Part shown: positions 18,275 to 28,544 of the stretch, one piece after another | Position numbering within the stretch: position 1 is the first letter of the stretch | Layout: each line of letters opens with the position of its first letter | Assembly: GCA_938075675.1 (NCBI GenBank) | Contig: CALJHE010000010.1 | Location: 1 to 56,742 of the forward strand | Direction of reading: 5' to 3' | DNA: 56,742 bases | From: Candidatus Poseidoniaceae archaeon | GTDB lineage: Archaea > Thermoplasmatota > Poseidoniia > Poseidoniales > Poseidoniaceae | Notes under the pieces: model-generated | Told to the model about the DNA's origin: nothing | Seen by the model: only the letters and a program-made list of their open reading frames with translations | The model's database searches: none | Position numbers and translations under genes: made by a program

Positions 18275-20944
18275 TCACTCTTGTTTTGCTAATTGTCTCA
18301 AAACAGTATGCAGAATACCGCCGTTACGATAATATTCAACCTCAACTGGAGTATCCAATCGAACTTGAGCCTCAAAAGTGGAAACAGTACCGTTCGGATG
18401 GGAAGCAGTAACAGTTAGCATTTGCAAGGGTTCGACATCATTCGACACGGGTATCGAAAACGACTCGGTTCCATCAAAGCCGAGTGACTCGTGTGATTCT
18501 CCATCAACAAAAGTCATTGGCAAAACGCCCATTCCGACAAGATTGGAACGGTGAATTCGTTCAAACGAAGTTGCAATAACCGCTCCGACACCGAGCAAGT
18601 ATGTTCCTTTAGCAGCCCAGTCGCGAGACGAACCAGTACCGTACTGACTACCAGCGAGAACAATCTTTGGCCCGTCGTATGAACGGGCAGCATCGTAGAC
18701 CGATGTGACTTCTCCTGTCGTGAAATCCGTAGCAAAACCACCTTCCGTTCCTGGAGCCATTTGGTTGCGAATTCGTACGTTCGCAAACGTCCCACGCATC
18801 ATGATTTCATGGTTACCTCGGCGGCTACCAAACGAGTTGAAATCTCCTTTAGCAATTCCACGCTCAACCAACCACTTACCGGCTGGCCCATCTTCGGGGA
18901 ACGAACCTGCTGGAGAGATGTGGTCTGTCGTTATGGAATCGCCAAGTTTCAACAAAACCCGGGCATTGTCGATGCTCGAAATTGGCTGAGGTTCTGCAGA
19001 AAGGCCTGAGAAGAAGGTTGGTAAACGAATGTAGGTCGAATCTGGTTGCCATGGGTAAAGTGGACTTGGTTCAGATGGAATACTGTCCCAGCGTGGTTCA
19101 TTCATGGCATCAGCATATCGTTGGCGGAACATTTCTGGTGTAATCACATTCAACGCTTCTTGCAATTGTTCATCGCTTGGCCATACATCATGAAGCATAA
19201 CCGGGGAACCATCTTGTGAGTATCCGAGAGGTTCTGTTGACAAATCGACTTCAAGTGAACCTGCAAGTGCATATGCAACAACCAACGGAGGGCTTGCCAA
19301 ATACGACGCCTTGACCTTACCGTGAACCCGACCTTCGAAGTTTCTATTGCCGGATATAACTGAACCAACGATGAGGTTTGCTTCATCAATAGCCGAATCA
19401 ATGGCTTCTGGCAGTGGCCCAGAGTTACCGATGCATGTCGTGCATCCGTATCCAACTACGTTGAACCCTAGAGCGTTCAAATCATCTTGGAGTCCTGATG
19501 CCTCATAGTATTCGGTTACGACACGGCTACCGGGGGCGAGAGAGGTTTTGACCCATGGTTTGACTTCAAGACCGTGTGCACGAGCGTTTCGAGCAAGCAA
19601 GCCAGCAGCAAGCATGACTCCCGGGTTCGAGGTATTGGTACAAGAAGTGATAGCGGCGATGACGACATCACCATGATTCAAGTCGTAGGTTTGACCGTCG
19701 TTTGTAACAATGGCACCGTTGGAGAGTTGGTCTTTCGAAAGGCCGTGTCCGTGGTGTCCGAGTTCTGCCGTGAGGGATTCAAGGAAATGAGATTTCATTC
19801 CAGAAAGGTCAACACGGTCTTGCGGACGCTTTGGACCTGCCAATGCTGGTTGAACGGTCGAGAGGTCAAGTTCCAGTGTTGCGGTGTACGATTTCTCTGC
19901 ATCACCCGTCGAATACCAAAGTCCCTGAGCTCGTGCATACGCTTCAACACCTGCAATAGCATCGTCTTCGCGGCCGCTTAGGCGCAGATATTCCAGCGTT
20001 CGCTCGTCAACAGGGAAGAATCCACACGTCGCGCCGTATTCAGGAGCCATGTTCGCTATTGTCGCCCGGTCTGCGAGAGTTAATTCGACCATACCTGGGC
20101 CGAAAAATTCTACAAACTTCCCGACTACGCCGTGTTCTCGAAGCATCTCAACGATTCTCAGGGTCATGTCTGTTGCAGTGACGCCAGGGTTGAGAGTGCC
20201 GTTGAGGCGCATGCCTACCACGTCAGGAGCCAGCATGTAGATGGGTTGGCCCAACATTACCGCTTCTGCTTCGATACCACCTACGCCCCAGCCAAGAACA
20301 CCGAGTCCGTTGATCATGGTCGTGTGAGAGTCAGTACCGACTAAGGTATCTGCCAGCCAAACGCCGTTCTCTTGGCGAGCGACGCTCGCTAAATATTCGA
20401 GGTTGACTTGATGTACGATACCCCGAGATGGCGGCACTGCTTGGAAATTGTCGAGGGATTGCTGACCCCACTTCAAGAAGGTATAGCGTTCCATGTTACG
20501 ATGGTACTCAATGTCCAAGTTCAATTGCAGAGCGTCGCTGTGACCCCCGTCAACGTCTACTTGTACCGAATGGTCGATGACCAAATCCACTGGAACTTGG
20601 GGGTTGACTTTTTCCGGGTCACCGCCCATCTCGACCATTGCGTCTCGTAAAGCAGCAAGGTCTACGACGGCTGGAACGCCGGTGAAGTCCTGAAGGATAA
20701 CTCGCGAAGGTCGGAAGGGGATTTCTCCTCGTTCGCCGTTCGGGGTCCAACCCGCAATGTTACGAATGTCTTCATCGCGAACTAAGAATCCGTCGTTACC
20801 TCGAAGAGCTCCTTCGAGAAGGATACGAATTGAGTAGGGCAGTGAAGAGGTATCAATGCCGTTTTCATCGAGGCCGTCGAGCGCAAAATATTCTCCACCG
20901 ACAGAGAGGCTTCGTCGCGCATTGTAGGGGTCAAGAGTCGTCAT
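18275..20944 (-). CDS. acnA: Aconitate hydratase A (AcnA/IRP type)
   Basis: 889 residues, the usual length of the AcnA/IRP1 family. The 4Fe-4S ligand motifs are SCTNTSNPG (about residue 440) and CTTCIGNSG (about 505-508). The swivel domain has [27 protein letters not shown] and [10 protein letters not shown], with substrate-binding Arg and Ser residues. It interconverts citrate and isocitrate in the cytoplasmic TCA cycle. Together with korAB, 1.3 kb away on the other strand, it supports an oxidative TCA route. A TATA-like TTTTAT lies about 65 bases upstream, in the 75-base gap after the cyclophilin gene. Confidence 0.97.
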   Translation of the reverse strand: MTTLDPYNARRSLSVGGEYFALDGLDENGIDTSSLPYSIRILLEGALRGNDGFLVRDEDIRNIAGWTPNGERGEIPFRPSRVILQDFTGVPAVVDLAALRDAMVEMGGDPEKVNPQVPVDLVIDHSVQVDVDGGHSDALQLNLDIEYHRNMERYTFLKWGQQSLDNFQAVPPSRGIVHQVNLEYLASVARQENGVWLADTLVGTDSHTTMINGLGVLGWGVGGIEAEAVMLGQPIYMLAPDVVGMRLNGTLNPGVTATDMTLRIVEMLREHGVVGKFVEFFGPGMVELTLADRATIANMAPEYGATCGFFPVDERTLEYLRLSGREDDAIAGVEAYARAQGLWYSTGDAEKSYTATLELDLSTVQPALAGPKRPQDRVDLSGMKSHFLESLTAELGHHGHGLSKDQLSNGAIVTNDGQTYDLNHGDVVIAAITSCTNTSNPGVMLAAGLLARNARAHGLEVKPWVKTSLAPGSRVVTEYYEASGLQDDLNALGFNVVGYGCTTCIGNSGPLPEAIDSAIDEANLIVGSVISGNRNFEGRVHGKVKASYLASPPLVVAYALAGSLEVDLSTEPLGYSQDGSPVMLHDVWPSDEQLQEALNVITPEMFRQRYADAMNEPRWDSIPSEPSPLYPWQPDSTYIRLPTFFSGLSAEPQPISSIDNARVLLKLGDSITTDHISPAGSFPEDGPAGKWLVERGIAKGDFNSFGSRRGNHEIMMRGTFANVRIRNQMAPGTEGGFATDFTTGEVTSVYDAARSYDGPKIVLAGSQYGTGSSRDWAAKGTYLLGVGAVIATSFERIHRSNLVGMGVLPMTFVDGESHESLGFDGTESFSIPVSNDVEPLQMLTVTASHPNGTVSTFEAQVRLDTPVEVEYYRNGGILHTVLRQLAKQE

Positions 20945-21019
20945 AATTCAACCCAAAAGGCCGATGTCTATGAAGAAAACCCCTCAAGAGGTTCATTGGC
21001 AGCCCCGATAAAATTAAGA

Positions 21020-22099
21020 TTACCAAAACTGATACCACGGCGAACTTTCACCGCTAAACGAGGCACTGTTAAGCGACACCGTGTAAGTCGGGGTACTTCC
21101 TGCACTTCCACCTGTCTCGACTGCGTCGATTTTATCGACGACCTCTTGGCCTTCAATGACCTTTCCAAAGACGGTGTGAACTCCGTCAAGATGCGAAGGC
21201 GAGGAGCCTGGAGATACGATGAAGAATTGAGATCCGCCCGTGTGTGGTGCACTGGTTTTGGCCATCGAAAGTGCGTACGGTTCGTGGATGTAGCCGTTGT
21301 CTGCTTCGTCAGGCAAGGTCCATTCAGAAATACCGCAATCAGATGAGGAAGCGGAGGCTTGTCCGTTGCAGTAACCAGACCAAACTACTGCGTGGCCGCC
21401 TGTTCCATCCGAATTGGTGAAGTCGCCTCCCTGAAGCATGAAACCAGCAATAATTCTGTGATAGATGGTATCGTCATAGTGGCCATCACTAACGAGTTGC
21501 TTGAAGTTTTCAACGTGGTAGGGGGCTGCATCTGGGTACAGTTCAATGGTGACTTCGCCGGTCTCTTGAACACCGTTCTGATTGGTCCATGACATTTCAA
21601 AAATGACTTCATCCCCAGCAGTAGAGGGGTTCGCAAGGAATCCTGCGCCAGCGAGAAGAAGAAGTAGGCCTGCGCCGAATGCAAGGACTCCAGCCAACGT
21701 TGGTGTTCCGTCGTTCAGCAATCGGGGCATTGTGCTCTGACTGATTCCCTTTTCCTGCATTTCATTCAACAAATCGTTGTACGATGAATTGGATTTCTTG
21801 TCTTTAGGATTCATCTTAACCGAATCACGGAGAAGCGAAGCGGCTTTTCGATATTCTGATTTTGAATTCTCTCGTTGAGCGATTTGGCGAGTAGCTTCAC
21901 CCGCAAGGCGAAGTGTTGTCGGATGAGTTCCACTTGCGTCAACTTCCCGAAGTGCCAAAAGAGCACCTTCCGCCTTACCTTGTGTGATGGACTTTTCTGC
22001 TTTGGTCCAAGCCTTCTTTCGGGCTTGTTCAGAATCGAAAGGACTGTTTTTGTCCACGATGTCTGTTTTCGATGAAGCCTTGTTCGCTTTGTCCGCCAT
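21020..22099 (-). CDS. Membrane-anchored cyclophilin-type peptidyl-prolyl isomerase
   Basis: 359 residues. Residues 20-115 are helical and TPR-like. One membrane segment lies at about 134-156. Residues 165-345 form a cyclophilin domain with YHRIIAGFMLQGGDF (catalytic Arg), a GSQFFIV core motif and LDGVHTVFGKV. The layout places the isomerase outside the membrane and the helical part inside, suited to folding the large secreted proteins encoded nearby (inference). It is on the same strand as aconitase and divergent from korA. Confidence 0.92.
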   Translation of the reverse strand: MADKANKASSKTDIVDKNSPFDSEQARKKAWTKAEKSITQGKAEGALLALREVDASGTHPTTLRLAGEATRQIAQRENSKSEYRKAASLLRDSVKMNPKDKKSNSSYNDLLNEMQEKGISQSTMPRLLNDGTPTLAGVLAFGAGLLLLLAGAGFLANPSTAGDEVIFEMSWTNQNGVQETGEVTIELYPDAAPYHVENFKQLVSDGHYDDTIYHRIIAGFMLQGGDFTNSDGTGGHAVVWSGYCNGQASASSSDCGISEWTLPDEADNGYIHEPYALSMAKTSAPHTGGSQFFIVSPGSSPSHLDGVHTVFGKVIEGQEVVDKIDAVETGGSAGSTPTYTVSLNSASFSGESSPWYQFW

Positions 22100-22267
22100 G
22101 ATGTCGCCAGACCGGCGAAGGTTTTGAGGGTCGCGTAAAAAATTGGTTTCGAGGAATGGCCTTTTTGGCGGAGATGCGCATCAACATGTTCAAAGAGTGT
22201 ATGCTGAACCCAAGCATAAGAGAGGCCAGTGAACCATCACAGAACTACTCTCAGGGGAAAACACACA

Positions 22268-24055
22268 ATGGAGACCATTGCAAACGACTTCACCATTAAC
22301 ATCGCCACTGCCAACGGAACAGGTTCGCAATCTGCAAACCTTATTCTCCTCCAATCGCTCTTCGAAATGGGAGTCCCTGTAAGCGGCAAAAACATGTTCC
22401 CCTCAAACATATCTGGACTTCCAACGTGGTATATTGTTCGACTTTCAGACAATGGATACCAAGCCCCAGGCAATCGAACTCACATCCAAGTTCTCCTCAA
22501 CCCAGCTACTTGGGACGAAGATTTGGCGAGCCTTGAACCTGGTTCAGTCGTCATTTGGAACGAGAATGCTAAAATGGAGATGAACAGGGACGATGTCATT
22601 TCTTATCCTGTGCCTATGTCTGCACTCGCTCGTAAAATCAATCCTAAAATTGCAAAATTAGTAACGAACATCATCTATGTTGGCATACTTGCTGAACTTC
22701 TTGGAATCGACCAAGAAGAACTCGAAGCTGCCGTGGCGAAACAATTCAAGGGCAAGGCTACGGCCGTCGAACTGAACATCACTGCTCTCGGACTAGGCCG
22801 TGATTATTTCAAAGAAAACCTCTCCAAGAACGATCCGTATGTCGTTGAAAAGCGAGTCATAGAAAGACCGCAATTCTTCATCGAAGGAAACGAAGCTGCG
22901 GCTCTTGGATGTATCTTTGGCGGTGTTCAAATGCTCGCTTGGTATCCAATCACGCCATCGTCTTCACTCGCAGAGGGCATTATCAACTACATCCCGCAAT
23001 TACGTACCGACGATGATGGAAACGCTACATGCGCAGTTATCCAAGCAGAGGATGAGCTCGCTGCTGCCGGCATGGTACTCGGCGCAGGCTGGGCCGGAGG
23101 CCGTGGAATGACCGCAACATCAGGCCCCGGTATTTCTCTCATGCAGGAATTTATCGGACTGGGTTACTTTGCTGAAATCCCATCAGTGTTTTGGGACGTC
23201 AACCGTGTAGGCCCCTCTACAGGACTTCCTACTCGCACACAACAATCTGACATCACGCTGCTGTACGAAGGCAGTCACGGTGACACACAACACATCGTCC
23301 TCATCCCCGGAACCGTCGAAGAGTGTTTCGAATTCGGTTGGAGAGCATTCGACTATTCAGAACGCTACCAAACGCCTGTATTCGGACTGAGCGACCTTGA
23401 CTTGGGGATGAACCGCTGGGCTTGTGAAGGATTTGAATATCCAGACCAAGCTATGGACCGAGGAAAAGTTGTTCGAGAACGAGATGTTTTTGAAGCATTC
23501 GAAGAGTTCGGTCGCTACCTTGATGTGGACGGCGATGGCATTCCTTACCGCACACTACCGGGCTCCGGCATGGACCCTATACTCTACCGTGGAACTGGAC
23601 ACAACCCAAAGGGTGTTTACTCTGAAAAGCCGGATGATTATTTTGAACTCATGCAACGGCTAAGGCGAAAAATCGACGGAGCACGCGACGATCTACCTGC
23701 ACCTATTCTCCGTGAAGAAGACGAATGTGAAATTGGAATCATCTATTTGGGAAGTATGGAAAACACCATCCAAGAAATCGACGATATTCTCGAAGCCACT
23801 GGAATCAAAGTCAGCCAATGCAGAGTGCGAGCACTCCCATTACACAGCGGTGTTGAAGAGTTCATTCGACGGCATAAGACGACAATTGTACTCGAAATTA
23901 ACCGCGATGGACAAATGTACGGCATCCTGCGGAAGGAGTTACCAAACGAACTCATCACAAAGGTTCGCTCTGTTGCTTACAGCGACGGCGTACCTCCACG
24001 CGCTGGAATCTATGCTAAACTTATTCTTGAAACCCTAAAGGAGGGAGACAATTGA
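22268..24055 (+). CDS. korA: 2-oxoacid:ferredoxin oxidoreductase, fused gamma-alpha subunit
   Basis: 595 residues from ATG 22268, preferred over an in-frame GTG at 22229. Residues 1-190 form the gamma domain (GTGSQSANLILLQ); the rest is the alpha subunit with WYPITPSSSLAEGI and a C-terminal domain ending at the beta gene. With KorB it oxidatively decarboxylates a 2-oxoacid (2-oxoglutarate is the most likely substrate, given aconitase nearby) to the acyl-CoA, reducing ferredoxin. The two-subunit form is typical of aerobic archaea and some bacteria. Its stop overlaps the korB TTG start. Confidence 0.93.
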   Translation: METIANDFTINIATANGTGSQSANLILLQSLFEMGVPVSGKNMFPSNISGLPTWYIVRLSDNGYQAPGNRTHIQVLLNPATWDEDLASLEPGSVVIWNENAKMEMNRDDVISYPVPMSALARKINPKIAKLVTNIIYVGILAELLGIDQEELEAAVAKQFKGKATAVELNITALGLGRDYFKENLSKNDPYVVEKRVIERPQFFIEGNEAAALGCIFGGVQMLAWYPITPSSSLAEGIINYIPQLRTDDDGNATCAVIQAEDELAAAGMVLGAGWAGGRGMTATSGPGISLMQEFIGLGYFAEIPSVFWDVNRVGPSTGLPTRTQQSDITLLYEGSHGDTQHIVLIPGTVEECFEFGWRAFDYSERYQTPVFGLSDLDLGMNRWACEGFEYPDQAMDRGKVVRERDVFEAFEEFGRYLDVDGDGIPYRTLPGSGMDPILYRGTGHNPKGVYSEKPDDYFELMQRLRRKIDGARDDLPAPILREEDECEIGIIYLGSMENTIQEIDDILEATGIKVSQCRVRALPLHSGVEEFIRRHKTTIVLEINRDGQMYGILRKELPNELITKVRSVAYSDGVPPRAGIYAKLILETLKEGDN

Positions 24056-25107
24056 GCGACAAACCAGCACGACCAGCACGCGCAATTAAACTGAATGTTT
24101 TGAATGAACCAAAGGAAAGTTACACCGGCGGAAAATCTTCACTGTGCCCTGGCTGTGGACACGACCAAATCTCCAATGTCATTATTTCGGCAGCATGGGA
24201 AAACGGAATTGAACCGCACCGTGTGGCTAAGATGTCTGGAATTGGGTGCTCTTCCAAAACACCAGCCTACTATCTAGGACAGTCGCATGGATTCAACACC
24301 GTTCACGGCCGTATGCCATCAGTCACAACAGGCGCTTATGCCATCAACAAGGATCTGTTGTACATCGGTGTATCCGGTGACGGAGATTCTGCTTCAATCG
24401 GTATCGGACAACTTATTCACGCCATTCGAAGAAACATGGACATGGTCTACATTGTCGAAAACAACGGCGTTTACGGCTTAACCAAAGGACAATACTCGGC
24501 TACTGCAGACATTGGTTCGAAGAAAAAGAAAGGTGAACCAAACAAAACCCAACCAATTGACTTGTGTGCTCTCGCCATCAACCTAGGATGCACTTTTGTT
24601 GCCCGTTCGTTCTCAGGCTCAAAGAAGCAACTCGGTTCACTCCTCAAGGCTGCAATGTCTCACAAAGGCTTCGCACTGATTGATGTCATCAGCCCCTGTG
24701 TTACGTTCAACAACAACGATGAATCAATGCGCTCGTATGGATATGTTAAGGAAAACGAGATCACGCTGCACATGACCGATTACATCCCTCACTTCAATCC
24801 GGTTGAAGAGATTGAAGTCCCTGAAGGACACTTTAGAGACATCGAACTGCATGACGGCTCAACAATCCGCCTCGAGACGATCTCCGCAGAACACGACCCA
24901 GGAAGTGCAGTGGCTGCGCTTACAGCACTTCACGAAGCTGAATCAAATCAAAAGCACGTTACTGGATTGTTGTATTTTGACAACACCAAACCTTCACTGG
25001 CCGAAGATATGGGCCTCGTAGACATTCCTCTGGTCGATGTTCCGAATGAGGAACTACGACCAAACAGAGAAACTCTCGATAAAATCAACGCTGCACTTCA
25101 CAGTTGA
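24052..25107 (+). CDS. korB: 2-oxoacid:ferredoxin oxidoreductase, beta subunit
   Basis: 351 residues from TTG 24052, overlapping the korA stop (TTGA), with GGAGGGAG at 24040-24047. CPGCGHD and a later conserved Cys (GIGCSS) provide cluster ligands. GDGDSASIG...NN (GDG to NN) is the thiamine-diphosphate motif, and YGLTKGQYS and PCVTFNNN are family-specific. It forms the catalytic complex with KorA. Confidence 0.95.
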   Translation: MSDKPARPARAIKLNVLNEPKESYTGGKSSLCPGCGHDQISNVIISAAWENGIEPHRVAKMSGIGCSSKTPAYYLGQSHGFNTVHGRMPSVTTGAYAINKDLLYIGVSGDGDSASIGIGQLIHAIRRNMDMVYIVENNGVYGLTKGQYSATADIGSKKKKGEPNKTQPIDLCALAINLGCTFVARSFSGSKKQLGSLLKAAMSHKGFALIDVISPCVTFNNNDESMRSYGYVKENEITLHMTDYIPHFNPVEEIEVPEGHFRDIELHDGSTIRLETISAEHDPGSAVAALTALHEAESNQKHVTGLLYFDNTKPSLAEDMGLVDIPLVDVPNEELRPNRETLDKINAALHS

Positions 25108-25130
25108 TTTCTAGTGAAGTGTTAGGTGAG

Positions 25131-26159
25131 ATGATGGCAATTGTACCCATATTGGTAACGGTTGCTGTTATTGGTGGTGTGTGTTACTACATTATCTACT
25201 CTCGAAGAAAGAAGAACAAGTTACTCAGTGCTGCAGCACGGAGAGAGAAACACGCACCGAAAGAATCTCTTCCACCGCGACGTATCAATTCAAGAGGCAA
25301 AGCGGTTGAAGACGCTCAAGACGAACAACCAACTGAGAATTTGAACACAGCACCTTCTGAAGAAGACAACGTCCTCCCTGCATCCGGAGCAAAAAACACA
25401 GTAACCAAGTTGAGTGATTCAAGTCGTCAAATCGACGAACTCTCAAAACAAGAGCGAGAAGAATACGATGAAAGAGATCAAGAACGCGATGAAAATCTGG
25501 TGTCGTTGAGACTTTTGGTAGAGGACCTATTTGGGGACGAAACAACGAATATTAAAACTGCCGAAAACACCGGAAACACCGAGGAAAACGAAGTTCAGGA
25601 TGACGAATTCAAAGACTCAACCATCGAACTTCGAACCACTTGGATTGAAGAGAATGAAGAACCTTTGAACCAACATGCTGCGTTGGTAGAGGCCGAAGAA
25701 ATTGGCAGTGGAATCCAAGTCTTAGATTCGTCATCTACAATCAACGACGATATCGATGAACGGCTTGAGCGTGAAGGTGGAAAGACTGGGGAGGTACAGG
25801 TATCGCTTGCTTGGGACGATTACAATGACTTAGATTTACACATTTTTTGTCCTTCCGGTGAACGAATTTATTTCAACAATAAGACAAGTGAATGTGGCGG
25901 AGAACTCGACGTTGACATGAATGTTCGACCGACAAGTAAGAATGCAGTCGAAAACGTAGTTTGGATTGAAGATGCGCCGATTGGAAAATACAAGGTCGGT
26001 GTGCATTTTTACAAGCACCACCAGAAAGAGAACACGACCGATACATGTTTGTTCAGGGCAAGAGTCACCATTCACGGCGTGGTTCGCGACTATTCCGGTC
26101 AAATTACTCACGGCCAAGCCATGCAGATGGTGACCAGTTTTACCTTGAAAGAGGCGTGA
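25131..26159 (+). CDS. Membrane-anchored protein with YfaP (DUF2135)-like C-terminal domain
   Basis: 342 residues from ATG 25131 (ATG 25134 equally possible, AGGTGAG just upstream). A TTG at 25104 overlapping the korB stop is less likely, because no ribosome site precedes it. One N-terminal helix (about residues 4-24) with a basic RRKKNK flank is followed by a long acidic, charged, probably disordered linker to about residue 220. The C-terminal domain contains LAWDDYNDLDLHIFCPSGE and GGELDVDMN, which resemble the YfaP/DUF2135 sandwich seen in surface and inter-alpha-inhibitor-associated proteins. Function unknown. Confidence 0.8.
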   Translation: MMAIVPILVTVAVIGGVCYYIIYSRRKKNKLLSAAARREKHAPKESLPPRRINSRGKAVEDAQDEQPTENLNTAPSEEDNVLPASGAKNTVTKLSDSSRQIDELSKQEREEYDERDQERDENLVSLRLLVEDLFGDETTNIKTAENTGNTEENEVQDDEFKDSTIELRTTWIEENEEPLNQHAALVEAEEIGSGIQVLDSSSTINDDIDERLEREGGKTGEVQVSLAWDDYNDLDLHIFCPSGERIYFNNKTSECGGELDVDMNVRPTSKNAVENVVWIEDAPIGKYKVGVHFYKHHQKENTTDTCLFRARVTIHGVVRDYSGQITHGQAMQMVTSFTLKEA

Positions 26160-26166
26160 TTCAAAC

Positions 26167-26487
26167 TCAATAGATTCTACCCGTTAAACGGCGCATGATA
26201 CGGGTGAAAAAGGATACACTCGGCCGTTCACTCAAGCCTAAACGCCAATCAAGTTCATTTGCATTGTCAAACTTAAGAAGTTCTTCAAACCCCCCAATCC
26301 ATTCATTGTCAATGAATATTTGTGGAATCGTTTTGCTCCCATTCGTGCGAACACGAAACTCCGAGTCGGTACGCCTCGAAGAACCGAGACGGATTTCCTC
26401 GTATTCGACACCTTTCGAATCGAGTAACCGTTTGGCATTTACGCATGCACCACAGCCTCTGTTCGTGTACAATTCGACCTTGGCCAT
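26167..26487 (-). CDS. Glutaredoxin-like protein with CGAC active site
   Basis: 106 residues, the normal size of the family. CGAC (residues 12-15) replaces the usual CPYC but keeps both cysteines. TIPQIFIDN provides the cis-Pro loop and GGFEEL the glutathione-binding helix start. It probably acts in thiol-disulfide exchange, with glutathione or another low-molecular-weight thiol. Converges on the YfaP-like gene, with seven bases between stops. Confidence 0.92.
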   Translation of the reverse strand: MAKVELYTNRGCGACVNAKRLLDSKGVEYEEIRLGSSRRTDSEFRVRTNGSKTIPQIFIDNEWIGGFEELLKFDNANELDWRLGLSERPSVSFFTRIMRRLTGRIY

Positions 26488-26537
26488 GAAACTCGGTAAT
26501 CACAAAGTGTTTCAAAACCTTTGATTCTTTGATGCGG

Positions 26538-26613
26538 TGGTAGTCCCTCTCGGATTTGAACCGAGGTCGGAGGAACCAGAATCCTCCATGATGGACCGCT
26601 ACACTAAGGGACT
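26538..26613 (-). tRNA. tRNA-Gln (CTG anticodon)
   Basis: The minus strand folds as a cloverleaf. Acceptor AGTCCCT pairs with AGGGACT. The anticodon stem GAGGA/TCCTC encloses loop TTCTGGT with anticodon CTG, and the T-arm is CTCGG/CCGAG around TTCAAAT. A1-U72 is typical of archaeal tRNA-Gln. CCA is encoded at 26538-26540. No intron. Confidence 0.95.
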
Positions 26614-26715
26614 GTTCGTCTGTGCCAAGAGCCATTCCTTCTTCAATTGAGCGGTGCTGAAACTAAAAAAACGAGGGCACATTTGCAGTCCTTTCAAAGA
26701 ACATACTCACCGGTC

Positions 26716-26910
26716 TTAGACGGTGACGAATCGAAAGAGAACCTTCGATACGGCGCTTAGCATGAGGACAATCATGAAAGATCCCAAAGCCCAACGAGCC
26801 CATGGTCGTTCAGTCTTCTCAGGCGGCCACGGGTCAATACCGAGAGCCTCGGCTTCACGTACGAGTGCCGCGAGTTCTTGGAGCTCCTCTTCCATGGACT
26901 GTGCTGCCAT
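26716..26910 (-). CDS. Small tail-anchored-like membrane protein
   Basis: 64 residues. An acidic amphipathic N-terminal helix (MEEELQELAALVREAEALG) is followed by DPWPPEK and one hydrophobic helix near the C-terminus ending RFVTV. A start at the second ATG (26895) is possible. It is divergent from the NUDIX-lactamase gene (gap about 90 bases). Coding is supported by the sensible topology and the helix-Pro-helix design, not by homology I can name. Confidence 0.6.
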   Translation of the reverse strand: MAAQSMEEELQELAALVREAEALGIDPWPPEKTERPWARWALGSFMIVLMLSAVSKVLFRFVTV

Positions 26911-27001
26911 GCGTCAACGCACCCGTTGGACCTACATGAGATTCACGCATTATCATCTCGACGAAACAAAGACTTGAAGCCAATGGAGTAGAGCGAAATG
27001 T

Positions 27002-28519
27002 ATGAGTGAAGTACCTCAAGGCGTATCATTCCAAGATGTCGAGCGTAAAGCGCCCCGTCCAACGGCTACGATGACGATGACCCGTGATGGGCCAAATGGT
27101 GTCGAAGTTCTTCTGGGACTTCGCTCCGAAACCATGGTTGCCTTCCCCGGTTACTGGGCTTTCCCTGGTGGAGGATTATCGCGTGTTGATATTGCCGCTG
27201 TAGAGCAATTAGAAGGTTTTGACATCGACGAATCAAAAGCCGTTGCTTGTATTCTTCGTGAAATGAGTGAAGAATTAGGATTGGCTCCTTCAAAACAAGG
27301 ACTTGTACAATTGCCTCTCGAAGCACGCAAAGAAATCATCGCAGATAAGAGCAGATATCTGCCACTCGCACTCGAAGGTAAATTCCCCTATAACACGTCG
27401 GCAATTCGTGTCTTAAGCCATAGAATCACCCCTCCTTTTGGGCCAATTCAATATGACAATGCGTTCATGCATGTCCACGCAGGTGCGATTGAAAATGTTC
27501 CTGATATCGACCTTGAGCCGCAAACTGAGTTCACCGAAATAATGTGGGCGACACCCGTGGAGATTCTCAGGAGATGGGCGAACTACGAAATCAAGGTCGC
27601 ACCTCCAGTGGTCACCTTAATGATGGAAATTGAAAGAACTCTTGAACGAAAAAACCGCGACATGGAACTTGCCGCTCACGACATAAGTGAACGATTACCT
27701 GGCCGTCAATCGATTCTGTTTGCATATGGGGTCGAAGTCGTGCCTGTGAAGACAGCCACATTACCTCCTGCCGACCATACCAACTGTTACCTTGTTGGAG
27801 ACCCAGAGGGCGAATTCATACTCGTCGACCCTGCCTCCCATTTACGAGAAGGCATGGAAGATATGGCACAAGCAGTTGACAGACACAAAGGTGAACTGGT
27901 TGCAATGATGTTCACCCATTCTCATGGCGATCATGTAGGCGACATAGGATTGCTAAGAGAAGCATTTGATGTCCCCATTTGGGGAAGCGAATATACTGCT
28001 CAAACCGTTAAATGTGACCGGATTCTTGAGGACGGAGAAATACTAGAACTCGGAAACCAATCATGGGAGGTCCTCATTACACCTGGACATCACCCCGGCC
28101 ACATTTGTCTGCTCAGCCAAGCAGGATTGATTGCTGGAGACATGGTTGCTGGAATTGGAACAATACTGATCCCACCCCACACTGGAGACATGAATGAATA
28201 TCTTGAGCAACTCGAGCGGCTCAAAAATTTAGACCCACACCTCCTGTTTCCGAGTCACGGACCCGTAATTGCGCTGCCTGAACAGAAATTCGATCATTAC
28301 ATTCGCCACAGAATGGCTCGGCATCAGGCGGTTTACGATGCCGTGGAATCAGGAATGAAAACCCTTTCCGAGATCGCTCAGCACGCATATGCTGACACAC
28401 CAAACGCTCATCCGGGATTAGCGATGGATCAAACACTTTCGCATTTGCTTTCACACCAACGGGCCGGTTTATTGTCCGAAAAATCCTCGCAGTGGTCCAT
28501 CGTGGAGACCAAAGTTTAG
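27002..28519 (+). CDS. NUDIX hydrolase fused to LACTB2-like metallo-beta-lactamase
   Basis: 505 residues. Residues 20-215 form a NUDIX domain with an insertion between the Gly run (56-58) and REMSEELGL (86-94), similar to the NUDT7/NUDT19 CoA-diphosphatase group. Residues 240-505 form a metallo-beta-lactamase fold with THSHGDH (His306, His308, Asp310, His311), GHHPGH, GDMV and PSHGP, plus a C-terminal winged-helix-like region (TLSEIAQHAY), as in LACTB2, an endoribonuclease. Each half has complete catalytic residues. Possible roles are nucleotide or CoA clean-up plus RNA or thioester cleavage. Co-directional with the VAT1-like gene 25 bases on. Confidence 0.9.
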   Translation: MSEVPQGVSFQDVERKAPRPTATMTMTRDGPNGVEVLLGLRSETMVAFPGYWAFPGGGLSRVDIAAVEQLEGFDIDESKAVACILREMSEELGLAPSKQGLVQLPLEARKEIIADKSRYLPLALEGKFPYNTSAIRVLSHRITPPFGPIQYDNAFMHVHAGAIENVPDIDLEPQTEFTEIMWATPVEILRRWANYEIKVAPPVVTLMMEIERTLERKNRDMELAAHDISERLPGRQSILFAYGVEVVPVKTATLPPADHTNCYLVGDPEGEFILVDPASHLREGMEDMAQAVDRHKGELVAMMFTHSHGDHVGDIGLLREAFDVPIWGSEYTAQTVKCDRILEDGEILELGNQSWEVLITPGHHPGHICLLSQAGLIAGDMVAGIGTILIPPHTGDMNEYLEQLERLKNLDPHLLFPSHGPVIALPEQKFDHYIRHRMARHQAVYDAVESGMKTLSEIAQHAYADTPNAHPGLAMDQTLSHLLSHQRAGLLSEKSSQWSIVETKV

Positions 28520-28544
28520 AACACCTGCATCACGACGCCAACAT

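Noticed and set aside
22229-22267. Longer korA start at GTG 22229
   Set aside because: The conserved gamma-domain start follows ATG 22268. The upstream 13 codons look like leader sequence.
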